Assembly (NCBI GenBank): GCA_019649035.1
Contig: BMAT01010370.1
Coordinates: 816,286-840,256 of the forward strand
DNA from: Elysia marginata
Taxonomy: Eukaryota; Mollusca; Gastropoda; Plakobranchidae
Length of the DNA: 23,971 bases
Direction: 5' to 3'
Made by a program: the position numbers and the translations under genes. Shown in pieces: positions 12,101 to 20,342 of this stretch. The notes beneath the pieces are model-generated. The model did not search any database. It saw only the letters and a list, made by a program, of their open reading frames with translations, and had not been told where the DNA came from. Position 1 is the first letter of the stretch, and each line of letters starts with the position of its first letter.

Positions 12101-15100
12101 ATTGGCTATTTTGACCCAAAATTAGTGTCTCAGGTACCGCGTTTGCCCTTTAACCAGAGTTGTGCCTTTTTTTTTATCTTTTCTTTCTCTTTCTTTTGCA
12201 TGTGTCTTTCTTATCTATTTTGTGTGATGCAGTGGGTCAATTCCAAGTTAGGTTTAGGGGCATGCATTTATTGTATTTCACCTCTTTTTTTTTTGTGCCT
12301 GTGTTTGCAGTGGTAATTTGTTGGCTGTTGAATTTATACCCTCCACTCAAGAGAGACATGAGAGAGGCACTCTTGTCGTTCCCAGCGCATAATGGGAGAT
12401 AGATCGAATTTTGTCACCGCATGAATAAAACTGTATACTAGGTCTCTTCTAAAGTGACATGCACTCTGAATGAGAGTTGAATGATACTGTTTCTAATCTA
12501 TCAAGATGGTGAGAGACTGGTAGGGGACTCAGCAGGAATAAGTATCTTTAGAATAAAGATATGACAAGTTGATCCAGTCACACTGGCATATTCCTGATTT
12601 CTGATTTCTGTAACCAGGTAGGCTTTACAGCATCTCAAAACGGTTCGCAGCATGCCTTGGAATGTTTTGTGCCAAAGCAAACTGTAAAGTTAAAAATCTG
12701 GCAGACTCGTGTTATTCTGACCACATTTTTGGTCAATATAGTAACATAAAGTGAGGTTGTAGGTTATTGTTCTGACTTGTGTTACAAGCAAGGGCGTCGG
12801 CTGACCAGTTTGATTGGGGAGGCTGGTCCTAATATCAGCAGACAATCAATCGCAATAAATAAAATAGTCTAGATCTAGATCTACACTGGGGTTCCCTACA
12901 CCATTACTTCAAGTCGCGAAAAAAAAAAACCCCTATCCGAAGTACAAACTTCACATATCGCATAGCCTAAAGCCGTTGTTGAATCTAGATAAACTCCCCC
13001 TAGGCCAAATCTAAAGAGAGACCACAAGTTAGGCCTGCTGCGACCCTGCTGCAGCCAATTAGTGTGCTAGGAGGCTAGCCTTGAAATCATACTACTGCAG
13101 CAGTCAAATTACGTCATGCGCTTGCCCTTCCCATATTGTTTAATATAACAATCGCATCGTTGGAAACCCAAAACAGCGAGGGCTAGCCTCCTAACACACT
13201 GATTGGCTGCTGAATACTACGTAATTGCGATTGGTTGGGAAGAATACTACACCTTAGCACACTTTAATCCGATTGGTTGCCACAGTCTTGTGTTAAAATG
13301 TAAACAATTCCGGAGGAATGGGCTATCATGGAGGATAAACAAAAAGAAGCTCTATCTTGATGGGAGACAGTGACTGTTGGGTAGGGGGGGTGGTGGCAGG
13401 GAAAGAGGGGGGGCTTAGCCTTTGCAGCCTTAGAGTAGCCACGCGCTTGGTTACAAGTTAACCCTGCGTTAATGTTCAACAACAGAGGAGTAAAACAAGT
13501 TTGCGCTGTTGATGTTTTTAAGTTTAATCCTTATTATTTTTACAGAACTGCTTGAAATAACCACTGCTATAATTGTTGTGGTTTTATGAAACTTGGTAAA
13601 ACTGGTAATTTTTGTGCTAATCATTCAGATGGAAACATAAAAATCAGATGTCTAAACTCACTAGGGTTTTTCTGAAGTCATTGGGATCAATGCCTGGCAG
13701 TGCCAGATTGAGCAAGGGCAGAACATGGGAGGGTCCCTCTGGAAAGTGCTGGGTAGCAGTCAACATGGGCCGAGCTATATGCACAATACACACCATGCAA
13801 GCTATCAGACGGTGAGGCTCAATCAGAGTTTCCATGGCAGGGTACATCCTGTTAAAGAGAGGAATATCAAAGACAGCAAAGCTTGGTAAATTTACAAAAA
13901 AGTAATTTGTATCAGTTTTAATGTCTCTAGGAATTACAGTCCTTCAACAAGTTATATGAAACTTTGGTGATCCAATTTGTATACCATAAGTCCTTTGCAT
14001 AGGTACTAAAATGTCAATCAGTAGAGACAAATTTTTTTTTTTTGGCAATCAACTCCATCTAAGTTCAAAGTTGTTCTTGACAATTTAAATGACTATACTT
14101 ATCACATTGTCCTAATATGAATAGACAAAACCAAGCTGATTTATGTCTATAAATTTATGGACTGCCAACTCAAAATTTTTATCAGAAGTTATAAAAATGT
14201 TTGCTATATTGTTAAGGACTTATACTGAAGTAGCAATATATTCATGTTAATTATAGGAAAAAGTGTGATATTAGATCTCTTTAAGAAAACGTTTCAAACA
14301 AGAAAAACTGCCACCAAAAAAGATCTTTTTTTTATCTTGAAGACATAAGATAAAATAAATTTTATTTACTCGAAAGGGAAATTTGTGGATAGGCCACAAC
14401 ATTTATCATACAAATGACATAAATATCCGATATTTAGTAGAAACATTAAACATAAAAATAGAGGAAGTGAGTTTCACTTCTCAGGCATGATCTATATGTT
14501 TCGCATATTTGATCTTTCCTCTCTGTTTCTTAATTTTTTACATCTATGCCAAAGTTAACTTTAGAAGAGGGAACATTAACTTCAGACAACCGTAAAAACT
14601 GACTTTTCTAGGAATGGAGGTATCACAACTTCTGGTCGCAAGGTGGCCAAGTTTCGCAAGCCCATGGAAGCATCTTGGCTTCCCATCTTACTGAAAATGG
14701 CAACAAAGAGGGAAGGCTTCAAGCTTTCCACAAACTCTGTGACCTGAGCATCTGTCAGCTTATGTGAATCTGGAATAGGAGTCAGCCACTTAGACTCCTT
14801 GTAACGCTCCCTGAAAGAAACAAATACAGAATGGATTATGATGTATGTTAAAATAATTTGTTTTGTTTTCTCTAAAAAAAACTGAGGCACCCTCAACATT
14901 TTGTATTGCCTTGCCTCAACTTCAATCAACTATTAGACCTGGATAATAATACAACAGTTGCCCTGTGTGTTTTTAATACATATTATAAGCTCATTGTTGG
15001 CATACAAGCAAGTACTTGACAAATGTCACCATTCATTATACTTCTGACTATTTTTAAGAATTTTTTGTGTTAAACAAAAGCTTTCTTCTGGTTTTTCATA

Positions 15101-18100
15101 CTATAAGTGATAAAAAAAAACTTCAGGTAATCAAGCACAGGGTGGAAAGTGTGAAAAATGTTTTGCCTCTCAACTTTTTGTGATTGAGAGAAAGAGGCTA
15201 AGAGAGAGATAGAGAGAACAAGGAAAAAATACACAAGAAAGGGAAAGAAGACAGCTGTTTTCTTGGGAGAATGAGACTGAAAAGTCAAGAGATACTTGGA
15301 TTTTTTTCTTGGAAACGGTTGGTGGTCTTGCCATGTGTTCCTCAGACGTAAAAGCAATGAAGACTCCATGGCAAAAACGGCAATAGTCATAAAATGACCC
15401 TGGTACACAGAATCTGTCACACAAAGTTACATTATACACCTAGATATTGTGAAAGAATACCTAAACATGTGTAAGTAATTACAGTTTTGGATAAAACAAA
15501 CTTCATGAAGTAATGAGCTATATTGGGTGATTCATTAACATTGAAAAGAGAAAACTTCACTCAATTTTTGATGTGACTACTGCCTTTTTTCCTGTGGAAT
15601 CTTCCAATGTTTACTAAAAACATCTGAGAAGAAAGCGTCGCCTCTTGTTTTTGTCATTTTTTAAATAGTGCTTATCTGTAAGAACCTTTTTTGTGTGTAC
15701 AAGAAAATGGGTGGGGGAGAGGGGGTTAGGACCATCAAGTTTACCATTCTAAACTAATAGGTTTAGTCTTGAGAACCTCCGATACTCAACTCATCAAGGC
15801 CCGTGAATGAGTGAAGTCAACACAGCTATTAAGATAGCAGAGCTAACTGCAAATGCAACTTATCAAGGCGACCCAGTTGTTCTATCTTTTTAACATTGTG
15901 CTGTTTTTTTTTAAATAGCACAGAGAATGGAAGGCTCCAAAGCAAGCAAGAATAGATGTACCAGTCTTAAGAAAAGGCTTACTCAATGTAATGCATGCAC
16001 ACAAGGGCAATGACCTGATGACGGCTTGGGGGCAATGCCCTAGCTAAAAGTGACACGCTTAGACCCTAATTTTACAAATACCCACCCAGTATAAGTGGGC
16101 ATAGCAAGGTTGTATAGAGAGGATTTAAATGATACTTGCCAAGATTGATGCGCAGAAAAGAAGATAGAATAAAACGATTGTAATAACCCGTGGGTCTGGA
16201 GTGACAGGGTCATAAGTCCACTTGACTTGGTTTTCAAAAAAAAACAGTTTGAAAATTTTAAAAATGAAATGAGTTATAAAGAAATACTTGCTCATAAAAA
16301 AACTGGCATTCATAGGGCACCCTGGCCGTTCAAAATTCTACAAGACAAAGAAAATAAACATTTTTCTTATGTGGGTGATCATAAATAAATTCCTGCAAAT
16401 TCTGGACTTACAACCTTGCCATTCTCGACCCGCAAATTATAAAACAGTGGACCTCATTTTTTCTCAAGGTCGCCCTGAGCAGAGTATGGTCGCAGTTCTC
16501 ACAGCACCACTATGGGTGCAAGCTACGACGTCGCAGTTATGAAATTCATAGTTTCTAGTGTGAATGACTTTTTCTGTTAATAAACTATTGTATACTGCAG
16601 TTTCTTCCTTTGGTGAGGGGAGGAGAGGTTTGGAAAAATGTAGAATGTAACATGAAAATCTCTTTAATGATACAAGTATGAAACAAAAACACTAACCTTC
16701 GAATGCGCTTGACAAGACTTTTGGGCAAATTTTGCAAAAATGAGCCTAGTCGCAGCTGTGGAATTTAAAGAGGGAATATCCAATTAGACTTAGTGAAAGA
16801 TGACCTTCAACTTTCACTAGCCCTCTTTTATAGATAAAGATATTAATTCATTCCAATTAATAATTCAACCAGGGTGGGGCTTTAAAATTTCAGAACAGCG
16901 CTTGATTTAATAGGACATTATAAATTTCCGTAATTTAAAATTGACCCTTGTCTCTGAGATCTAGCTTGGTACTTGGGTGTAGCAATAAATGTATGCTGTA
17001 ACCACCTATGGCACAAGGATAAAGTAAGGGCAAATAGAGATATATACAAGATTGCCCTCGAACATGGCACTTCATCCCGGTAAGATACTTGGTTACAGCA
17101 AAAATTTACTTTTGCATCAACATACAAAGCATGGAATCACAGACAGTGAGTTATACCTCTGTGTGCCTGTTAGCCTTATTTTAAAAACAATTATTATTGA
17201 AGCTTAATAAGAGTATCAAACAAATACAAGAAACAGAATGGTAATCCTTTTCAAGTTATAAGATTATATACATTAGTAGGAACAAAAAAAAAGAGATATA
17301 TTATATAATTATCTAAAGGTGCTCATTCACAATGCTGATTTAGATTCAGAATTACAATTTAGAGCGTAATCACAAGCTCCAAATAAATTTTGTTCATATA
17401 ACATTTCATCAGCCAACTTAAAAATCTCATAACTATATCAATAAGATTCAGCAGAACATAGAGAAAAAATATAAAGCACTTACACTCCACCTGCCAGCAT
17501 TAGAAGGATGGAAAAATGAATGCAGAGCTTTAAACAGTTTAGTGATATGTTCCTGGACAACATTGCTTTCACCACCCTGGGGAAAAATGTTTTGTGAGTG
17601 GAAAATATGTTAAGAGCTATGTAAAGCTGTTTAAATACAAATATTGAAATAGTTATTCTAAATATATAAGTACAAAAGAGAATGCCTCAAAAAAGAAACC
17701 TGTCACTCAAATACTTTTTTTTAATCATATGTCATGATAAGAGCTAGGAGCTTGCCAAGTTGCCAAACCATCAAGTCGTTTAAAACAACTTAAAATGTAT
17801 CTTTTCTTCCCAGTTCATAGTCTTTAATAAGAAACCTTAAAAGCTAACTTAATATCCCCTGAAATTTTAAAGCATTAGATAGTAATAATGTATATATTAG
17901 GATTGTATCAAGGGTCATTTAGAACTTTCTATTCTTTCATTTTGCAATACTGTTTCACATACATTTTGTATGTATTTTTGTACAAGTTTGTCCAATTTTT
18001 ATTTGGAGTTTATTATATTAAATGTATCTATGTACAATGCATTCTAGCAATTTGAGTTTACTTTGTTTCAAATACAATTCACATTTGATTTTATTTATAT

Positions 18101-20342
18101 TTTTCAAATAAAATTCAGTTGTTTTTTTTTCTTCACATAATTTATGGTAACAAGCGAGTTCCAAAACAGACTCTTAAGCTTCAAAAGTTTCACACAAAAA
18201 GCATTATTGGCAATAAACCAGAGTATACGGAGTATAATAGATCATTATTCATTATAACATAATAAGATAATGTCACTTAAATAATACAACTTTATGTAAT
18301 TTACCATAATACTGATGATCCAAGCAGAAACATTCTGAATATCATAGGTGTTCTGCTGGTTATTGTGAATAATCTGCTTAGTTCCTACAGGCAAGTTGAA
18401 GCTGCGGAGGAGTCTTGTGAAGATCTGGTTAGCAATGCAAAAAATAATGTTAAAAGGAAGTTAGAACCCTAGTTTAAACTGAAAAGATCGATTGGACTTA
18501 TTTGGCTCAGTGAAATTGGAAGGGGGAGGGGAGTTGCAATTTTTATTTTTAAAAAATGTGTTGTACATAATTCATTGATTTTGATCTCTGACCTTCTCAT
18601 TTTTCTTTGATAAAGTATTCTATTTCTTTTGCAAAATACAGATGAAAAATAGTATTGGAAAAAGAATGTAGTTCTAATTCATTTACCAAAACCTTTTCTT
18701 TTCTCAAGTCATTGTATCTGGTGCTGAAAATTAGAATAGATTTTTCTTTTTGTGATAAAAAGCACAGTGTTACCCCAAATAAGGTGACAAAAAGTTGACT
18801 TGTTTAGGTACAAAACTGACTGGTGTCTAATTCAAACCTTAATATTTAAGGCTGGTAATTTAAAATCTTGATAGGGGAAAAAGTAAAACTTTATATCTAA
18901 TACATCTGTAAGACAAGACCATTGTGTTAATAAGAGATTTTAAAAATACACCTACCATTGGCACATGAGGCTTCCAGTCAATGTATCCAACATTTTCATG
19001 AGCAAGCCTTGAGAACAGGTTTACAAGACTCTGAAAGAAAATTTATTAGAAATAAAATTTATGCAAGATAAGAAGTACCTGTCTAAAAATAAAATGAGGA
19101 TAGAATGGCTTATTTTTGTATTAAGCTGTACTTAAACAGAAAAAAAAAACCTGTGCCACCACAGAACTTACAAATTACAAAAATTCTATATTTTTATAAC
19201 ATATTGTAGAGCTAGGTGTTAGTTTGCCATTGCTAAAAAAACATGTACATTTTTTGCATCCATAATCGCTAAACATATAATGTCAACAAACATGGCACTA
19301 AAAAATATGCAAATATCAGGTCCGCATTGTTGCAATAATGCGCACTGTGTAGTTTAGGTTTTAACTTTCTTATGATCTAAAACGTACCCCTTCCCATGAT
19401 GGCATGCTATAGAATGACCTCCATAGCTGTAGAAACTCATCTAACCACAGCCTGAACATCAGAGGATGATGTGAAAAAAAAAAAATTTACTATTATTGTT
19501 TAACTATTTCTTCATGTTTTGTTTTGGCATAAGTGACATAGTTCAATCATATCTATTCTGTTCATTTTGAAATGAACTTTTGTTTGACATTTACTTCAGA
19601 TTAGAGACTGCAGGGTTGATACACTGTCTACATTTTGGAATCTCTGTTAAAGAAATGAATGAAGCTCAGCAACTTGTCAAAAGATGCAATTGTTCTCAAG
19701 TTGTACAAGGTAATATCTAGAAGAAAGTTATCATTTATAGGCGCAAATATTTTGATAGCCAGCATTACACTGCAGATATCCAAAGTGCAAAATAACATTG
19801 ATGAAGTAAGATAACACACTTGAATCCCTTGTGGTGCAGTTCTGGTGGAAGAGAAGTCGGGAGAAACAGCTCAAGACACTGGAGGCCACCAATCACCATC
19901 ATGTCAAAGGGGCATAGCCATGGCTTGAACTCATCGAGTATCTCTTGAGTTGCATCCTCATGGAAATACCTGGTGAGTAGTAAAAATAAAATAATGGGTG
20001 ACTTAAAAAAGGTATATATTCAAAGGTTGTTTGCAATAATGTGGTCAAACTGAAAATCTATGTCGAAATTGGATTTTTTTTTTTGTTGTCAAAATAGGAT
20101 TTTGCCACATACATCACCTGTTCATATTATTAAGAAAAGGGAAAAAAACAGTTTTACCTACAATTAAAGGTGCAATAAACAATTGGGAGTATGAAAATAC
20201 CTATTTCAGTCTCACTTGGAGGGTCACCAATAGTTTGATTTGCTGCTGGCTACATGGAATAGATTGAACAGAGCAAGAAAATGAAAAAAAGACTTACGGA
20301 GTACAGGCCCTAACAGCACTTTTTATGCGGGACTCAAAGTTC
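3110..20342 (-). CDS. PSME4: PSME4 / PA200 proteasome activator, internal part of a multi-exon gene (20 exons, both ends outside the window)
   Basis: PA200 caps the 20S proteasome in the nucleus and opens its gate without ATP or ubiquitin. In known family members it promotes degradation of acetylated core histones during spermatogenesis and DNA repair. Twenty minus-strand exons, listed separately, give one continuous frame of about 708 codons with no stop; all introns are GT-AG and phases match at each junction. Diagnostic stretches include [60 protein letters not shown] and [16 protein letters not shown], all typical of animal PA200. By my recollection of the family this covers about residues 190-890 of about 1,840, in the HEAT-like solenoid. 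The start, stop and bromodomain-like C-terminal region are not here. Identity is very secure; individual splice borders are read by eye. No truncation or frameshift was found, so the gene looks functional. Confidence 0.96.
3470..3528 (-). CDS. PSME4: PSME4 exon 19 of the window (59 nt)
   Basis: The acceptor TTCTTTTTCAG is followed by A (finishing leucine), then [19 protein letters not shown] plus G before GTAAGT. This region aligns poorly with the vertebrate sequence from memory. Support comes from the two strong splice sites and phases that fit both neighbours. An alternative donor (GTAAAG) lies 8 bases upstream. Confidence 0.75.
3689..3781 (-). CDS. PSME4: PSME4 exon 18 of the window (93 nt)
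   Basis: The acceptor ATCTTTTAG is followed by A (finishing lysine), then [20 protein letters not shown] and [10 protein letters not shown] plus TT before GTAAGT. The GSG/GAG-LPP-like turn and charged start agree with the family. Confidence 0.92.
3782..4780. other. Intron between exons 17 and 18, nothing else recognised
   Basis: About 1.0 kb of AT-rich sequence with poly-A and poly-T runs. Short chance frames on either strand show no family resemblance. Confidence 0.6.
4781..4935 (-). CDS. PSME4: PSME4 exon 17 of the window (155 nt)
   Basis: The acceptor TTTCTAAAG precedes [20 protein letters not shown], then [20 protein letters not shown], and the exon ends NNEVS plus AA before GTAAGT. The DWG-PGD and QWH-PS-EEV motifs are clear PA200 signatures. 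A chance plus-strand reading frame overlaps it and should be ignored. Confidence 0.95.
4936..5951. other. Intron between exons 16 and 17, left part, nothing recognised
   Basis: AT-rich sequence with A-tracts, for example 5912-5934. It ends at the TTAA that starts the piggyBac-like insertion. Confidence 0.6.
5952..5955. repeat. Left TTAA target-site duplication
   Basis: TTAA directly before the left inverted repeat of the piggyBac-like element, matched by 6721-6724. Confidence 0.75.
5956..6720. mobile_element. piggyBac-like non-autonomous DNA transposon (MITE), 765 bp
   Basis: The element is flanked on both sides by TTAA (5952-5955 and 6721-6724), the target duplication typical of piggyBac transposons. 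Its ends are 17-bp inverted repeats: CACTTAAGTGACCGGAG on the left, and CACCTAAGTGACCAGAG on the reverse complement of the right, with two mismatches. Inside the left end a subterminal motif GACCGGAGACGTATATATG (5965-5983) is repeated as GACCGGAGGCGTAAATATAT at 6051. The right end has matching GGTCC/CCGGTC motifs near 6640-6690. No transposase is present, and the single short frame at 6321-6524 has no known resemblance. The ends do not start with the CCC seen in many piggyBac elements, so the superfamily call rests mainly on TTAA plus the inverted repeats. Confidence 0.75.
6721..6724. repeat. Right TTAA target-site duplication
   Basis: TTAA directly after the right inverted repeat of the piggyBac-like element, matched by 5952-5955. 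Confidence 0.75.
6853..7068 (-). CDS. PSME4: PSME4 exon 16 of the window (216 nt)
   Basis: This is the longest exon here. It starts [20 protein letters not shown], continues through [20 protein letters not shown], and ends FTEYLPIR before GTAAAT. The acceptor is GTTTTAACAG. It is phase 0 on both sides. The IYP-E and EY-PI motifs are family landmarks. Confidence 0.95.
7069..7846. other. Intron between exons 15 and 16, nothing else recognised
   Basis: AT-rich. It contains a short (TA)n run at about 7700-7714. A plus-strand chance frame at 7609-7860 runs into the antisense of exon 15 and has no family features. Confidence 0.6.
7847..7914 (-). CDS. PSME4: PSME4 exon 15 of the window (68 nt)
   Basis: Two bases finish a split codon, followed by [22 protein letters not shown] and the donor GTGACA. 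The acceptor TATACAAG lacks the usual CAG and is preceded by an A-rich stretch, so this border is the least typical in the gene. The acidic E-E-LD-WNL pattern agrees with the family. Confidence 0.85.
8262..8334 (-). CDS. PSME4: PSME4 exon 14 of the window (73 nt)
   Basis: The acceptor TATACACAG precedes [19 protein letters not shown], then VFFQD plus one base before GTAAGT. A second GT lies 18 bases upstream of the chosen donor (CAG then GTTTTT). I prefer the GTAAGT site because its phase joins the next exon and it is the stronger site. Confidence 0.85.
8335..9200. other. Intron between exons 13 and 14, nothing else recognised
   Basis: Very AT-rich with poly-T near 8470-8482 and an A-tract near 9178-9189. 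No repeat borders were seen. Confidence 0.6.
9201..9299 (-). CDS. PSME4: PSME4 exon 13 of the window (99 nt)
   Basis: Thirty-three codons read [20 protein letters not shown] and end [12 protein letters not shown] before GTGGGT. The acceptor is TTTTTTGCAG. It is phase 0 on both sides. It corresponds to the helix pair of PA200 that starts around the VALQK segment. Confidence 0.9.
9300..9819. other. Intron between exons 12 and 13, nothing else recognised
   Basis: AT-rich intronic sequence without coding signal on either strand. Confidence 0.6.
9820..9964 (-). CDS. PSME4: PSME4 exon 12 of the window (145 nt)
   Basis: The acceptor ATTGTATAG is followed by G (finishing arginine), then [20 protein letters not shown] and on to [16 protein letters not shown] before GTTTGT. 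The middle, acidic and polar in vertebrates, is divergent as expected for a loop. The flanks align well. Confidence 0.9.
9965..10453. other. Intron between exons 11 and 12, nothing else recognised
   Basis: AT-rich intronic sequence. The plus-strand frame at 9827-10060 is antisense to exon 12 and then runs into this intron. Confidence 0.6.
10454..10518 (-). CDS. PSME4: PSME4 exon 11 of the window (65 nt)
   Basis: The acceptor TATTTCAG precedes [20 protein letters not shown], then D and AG. The donor is GTATGG. The [14 protein letters not shown] motif is almost identical to the vertebrate protein. Confidence 0.94.
10519..11164. other. Intron between exons 10 and 11, nothing else recognised
   Basis: AT-rich intronic sequence with A and T runs, no repeat borders found. 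Confidence 0.6.
11165..11254 (-). CDS. PSME4: PSME4 exon 10 of the window (90 nt)
   Basis: Thirty codons run from [20 protein letters not shown] to HVLTDLTE, bounded by TTTATACAG and GTAAGT, phase 0 on both sides. The joined reading [14 protein letters not shown] restores the family alignment across the 2.4-kb intron that carries the hAT-like element. Confidence 0.93.
11255..12780. other. Left part of the 2.4-kb intron between exons 9 and 10
   Basis: The segment from about 11390 to 11860 is less AT-rich than the rest and may be an unrecognised old repeat, but I found no borders. At 12163-12210 there is a pyrimidine-rich tract, followed by acceptor-like GATGCAG and TTTGCAG on the plus strand. 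The frames after them look like chance hydrophobic sequence. Confidence 0.5.
12781..12788. repeat. Left 8-bp target-site duplication of the hAT-like element
   Basis: GTTACAAG, identical to 13450-13457. Confidence 0.65.
13051..13210. repeat. Long inverted repeat inside the hAT-like element (30-bp arms, 100-bp loop)
   Basis: The left arm 13051-13080 starts GCAGCCAATTAGTGTGCTAG. The right arm 13181-13210 is its reverse complement with two mismatches in 30 bases. The loop contains TTACGTCA (13109-13116). The pair could fold as a stable hairpin in RNA or extruded DNA. Confidence 0.85.
13201..13280 (-). promoter_or_regulatory. Array of CCAAT boxes (ATTGG on the plus strand), possible promoter-like segment
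   Basis: GATTGG followed by CTG or TTG occurs at 13201, 13229 and 13271. An AATACTAC motif is also repeated after the first two. A further CCAAT lies on the plus strand in the left hairpin arm (13054-13058). Clusters of CCAAT boxes bind NF-Y in animals. Together with the CRE-like TTACGTCA at 13109-13116 this could be a promoter or simply transposon structure. Confidence 0.35.
13450..13457. repeat. Right 8-bp target-site duplication of the hAT-like element
   Basis: GTTACAAG, identical to 12781-12788. Confidence 0.65.
13662..13848 (-). CDS. PSME4: PSME4 exon 9 of the window (187 nt)
   Basis: One base finishes a lysine, then [19 protein letters not shown], a segment with [20 protein letters not shown], and an end at PNDFRKTL before GTGAGT. 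The acceptor is TTAACAG. The FPEGP-H-LPLL and PG-DPNDF motifs are PA200 hallmarks. The frame stays open beyond the donor by a few codons. Confidence 0.95.
13849..14603. other. Intron between exons 8 and 9, nothing else recognised
   Basis: AT-rich intronic sequence without repeat borders or coding signal. Confidence 0.6.
14604..14810 (-). CDS. PSME4: PSME4 exon 8 of the window (207 nt)
   Basis: This exon gave the first identification. It reads [20 protein letters not shown], then a segment with [16 protein letters not shown], and ends [11 protein letters not shown] plus AA. Acceptor TTTCTTTCAG, donor GTCAGT. The open frame continues past the donor for a few codons to a stop; that extension is intronic, because the family resumes in the next exon. 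Confidence 0.96.
14811..16696. other. Intron between exons 7 and 8, mostly featureless
   Basis: It contains a purine-rich tract (about 15183-15250, GA-rich) and a G-rich patch (15709-15730). A less AT-rich segment at about 15960-16110 and 16410-16540 may be an old unrecognised repeat. Minus-strand frames at 15070-15439 arise from the purine tract and do not look coding. Confidence 0.5.
16697..16755 (-). CDS. PSME4: PSME4 exon 7 of the window (59 nt)
   Basis: The acceptor TTCCACAG precedes [19 protein letters not shown], then AG, which is completed to arginine by the next exon. The donor is GTTAGT. It aligns with the family's short Leu/Arg-rich helix just before the RERYK motif. Confidence 0.91.
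16756..17483. other. Intron between exons 6 and 7, nothing else recognised
   Basis: AT-rich intronic sequence, no borders or coding signal found. Confidence 0.6.
17484..17576 (-). CDS. PSME4: PSME4 exon 6 of the window (93 nt)
   Basis: Thirty-one codons begin [18 protein letters not shown] and end [11 protein letters not shown]. The HPSN-GRW motif is conserved in the family. The acceptor is TTTTTCCCCAG and the donor GTAAGT. It is phase 0 on both sides. Confidence 0.94.
17577..18304. other. Intron between exons 5 and 6, nothing else recognised
   Basis: Very AT-rich, T-dominated from about 17920 to 18130. No coding signal. Confidence 0.6.
18305..18424 (-). CDS. PSME4: PSME4 exon 5 of the window (120 nt)
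   Basis: Forty codons start [18 protein letters not shown] and end with [10 protein letters not shown] before GTAAAT. The acceptor is AACCAG, with little pyrimidine tract. It is phase 0 on both sides. The [13 protein letters not shown] motif aligns directly with the vertebrate protein. Confidence 0.94.
18425..18955. other. Intron between exons 4 and 5, nothing else recognised
   Basis: AT-rich intronic sequence without recognisable elements. Confidence 0.6.
18956..19030 (-). CDS. PSME4: PSME4 exon 4 of the window (75 nt)
   Basis: The acceptor TTTCTTTCAG is strong. The 25 codons include [19 protein letters not shown] and end KPHVPM before the donor GTAGGT. It is phase 0 on both sides. The GYIDW core is characteristic of PA200. 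Confidence 0.94.
19031..19387. other. Intron between exons 3 and 4, nothing else recognised
   Basis: AT-rich intronic sequence without recognisable elements. Confidence 0.6.
19388..19451 (-). CDS. PSME4: PSME4 exon 3 of the window (64 nt)
   Basis: The acceptor GATGTTCAG is followed by G (finishing lysine) and then 21 codons from [10 protein letters not shown] to MPSWEG. It matches the family block that follows the HHKGFK motif. The donor is GTACGT. The exon ends in phase 0. Confidence 0.93.
19452..19819. other. Intron between exons 2 and 3, nothing else recognised
   Basis: AT-rich intronic sequence. A minus-strand chance frame at 19628-19819 reads through this intron from the exon 2 donor. 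Confidence 0.6.
19820..19969 (-). CDS. PSME4: PSME4 exon 2 of the window (150 nt)
   Basis: The peptide runs from [20 protein letters not shown] to [16 protein letters not shown], one of the best conserved blocks of PA200. The acceptor is CTCACCAG and the donor is GTGTGT, slightly weak but canonical in its first two bases. The exon ends in phase 2 (AA, completed by G to lysine in the next exon). Confidence 0.93.
20298..20342 (-). CDS. PSME4: PSME4 exon 1 of the window (45 nt)
   Basis: The acceptor CTTTTCAG is followed by one base finishing a split codon, then [14 protein letters not shown], then CC before the donor GTAAGT. The CC joins the first base of the next exon to give proline, so the junction reads ACTPYFHED, the conserved PYF motif of the family. 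This is the most 5' exon I could recognise; the preceding exon was not found between here and 23971. Confidence 0.88.

Larger units (their letters stand above)
12789..13449. mobile_element. hAT-like non-autonomous DNA transposon, 661 bp
   Basis: Identical 8-bp direct repeats GTTACAAG lie immediately outside (12781-12788 and 13450-13457), the size hAT transposases produce. The left end begins CAAGGGCGTCGGCT. The right end, reverse-complemented, begins CAAGCGCGTGGCTA. The two share CAAG-GCGT and GGCT with one substitution and one gap, and resemble the CAGGGGCG-type ends of the hAT superfamily. The interior is clearly richer in G+C than the surrounding intron. It holds a long hairpin, three spaced ATTGG motifs and poly-G runs, but no transposase. 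The short inverted repeats are imperfect, so the call leans on the perfect 8-bp duplication. Confidence 0.65.

Noticed and set aside
12125-12402. Two overlapping plus-strand frames rich in Phe and Leu, like membrane segments
   Set aside because: They come from a pyrimidine-rich tract, which gives hydrophobic residues in any frame, and both lack any conserved motif.
15070-15439. Two overlapping minus-strand frames of 116 and 89 codons
   Set aside because: They cross a GA-rich low-complexity tract. The residues are Ser/Leu/Phe-rich and two frames are open at once, which argues for base-composition bias.
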